This document shows positions 52,053-52,242 of a DNA stretch of 52,242 nt, in pieces. The stretch's first letter is position 1; each line of letters starts with the position of its first letter. Source of the stretch: JAICYJ01 sp038212095 (lineage in GTDB: Bacteria; Actinomycetota; Thermoleophilia; Gaiellales; JAICJC01); assembly GCA_038212095.1 (NCBI GenBank), contig JBBQUW010000020.1, positions 1 to 52,242 of the forward strand, read 5' to 3'. The notes beneath the pieces were generated by a model. It was not told where the DNA came from and made no database searches. It worked only from the letters and a program-made list of their open reading frames with translations. The position numbers and the translations under genes were made by a program.

Positions 52053-52242
52053 GGCTGGGCAGGATACCGCGAAGGCAGTGCAAAGCTGAGCCGGGAGCGA
52101 TCCCGCACGGCCTCGAGGTCGGCCGCGAGCGACAGCCGCTCCAGCCCGTCGCGGCGCGCGGCGAGCCGCTCGAGGCGGCCGGTCAGCTCCCTGGGCAGCC
52201 GAAGCGGCCGGCCGGCGGCGCGCTCCGCCGCCTCGCGCAGCA
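52049..52242 (-). CDS. C-terminal end of a gene, probably tRNA(Ile)-lysidine synthase
   Basis: An open frame of 63 complete codons runs in from the window edge and ends with TGA overlapping the hpt start (ATGA). The residues are Arg/Leu/Ala-rich and helical, starting LREAAERAAGRPLRL and ending SRYPAQP, with no diagnostic motif. Identification as tilS rests on the widely conserved tilS-hpt-ftsH order, not on sequence. Confidence 0.5.
   Translation of the reverse strand, partial: LREAAERAAGRPLRLPRELTGRLERLAARRDGLERLSLAADLEAVRDRSRLSFALPSRYPAQP

Overview
GC-rich bacterial chromosome (roughly two thirds GC by eye, not computed), densely coding. There are no insertion sequences, prophage genes or CRISPR arrays, and no gene-free stretch longer than about 300 bases; the longest gaps are about 230 bp between lysS and clpC and about 180 bp at 33.4 and 39.3 kb. 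A DUF2469 protein, CarD, a CGNR zinc-finger protein, an ANTAR regulator, a CtpE-like ATPase and widespread leaderless-type starts point to Actinomycetota. The Firmicutes-like gene order and a SigH/Spo0H-like sigma factor suggest a deep lineage such as Thermoleophilia, but this is inference.

Layout. 1-5 kb: minus-strand GNAT - CocE hydrolase - SDR (cut by the window edge), then a plus-strand TadG-like protein, a frameshifted zinc-ribbon gene and a primary-type sigma factor ended by a perfect UUCG hairpin. 5.8-11.4 kb: an ornithine cyclodeaminase-family enzyme, a CtpE-like P-type ATPase, purE-purK and a membrane-anchored hypothetical. 11.4-16.3 kb (minus): tRNA-Thr, SigH-like sigma, YacP-like nuclease, rlmB, cysS, a compact gltX and a lone cyclic-nucleotide-binding domain. 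16.4-25.3 kb: photolyase, GAF-ANTAR, SRPBCC, GGDEF, MutY, MscS, a GAF histidine kinase flanked by two inverted response-regulator paralogues, and a small hypothetical. 25.3-39.2 kb (mostly minus): HAD, ispF, PHP phosphatase, ispD, PIN/TRAM, carD, CGNR (plus), disA, radA, a hypothetical, a bicupin, clpC, lysS and greA. 39.4-52.2 kb: dus and Dyp peroxidase (plus), then minus-strand coaX, DUF2469, GST, ICMT-like, folK, a response regulator, folB, a CPBP-protease/FolP fusion, a phosphodiester glycosidase-like exported protein, ftsH, hpt and a partial gene that is probably tilS.

Read on the minus strand, tilS?-hpt-ftsH-folP-folB-folK-coaX-dus-lysS-clpC-radA-disA-PIN/TRAM-ispD-ispF-gltX-cysS-rlmB-yacP-sigH largely follows the origin-proximal block of Bacillus subtilis, interrupted by a regulatory and stress module at 16-25 kb. 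The genes serve information processing (aminoacyl-tRNA synthetases, tRNA and rRNA modification, GreA, CarD, sigma factors), folate, isoprenoid and purine synthesis, proteostasis (ClpC, FtsH), DNA integrity (RadA, DisA, MutY, photolyase) and signalling. The most unusual items are the CPBP-FolP fusion, the 24-bp divergent purE/ATPase promoter with overlapping -10 boxes, the MerR-type dyad ahead of sigH, the GluRS missing about 60 catalytic-domain residues, and the interrupted zinc-ribbon microprotein. About twenty genes have a TANNNT or GATACT box 6-8 nt before the start codon, which I used to refine starts.
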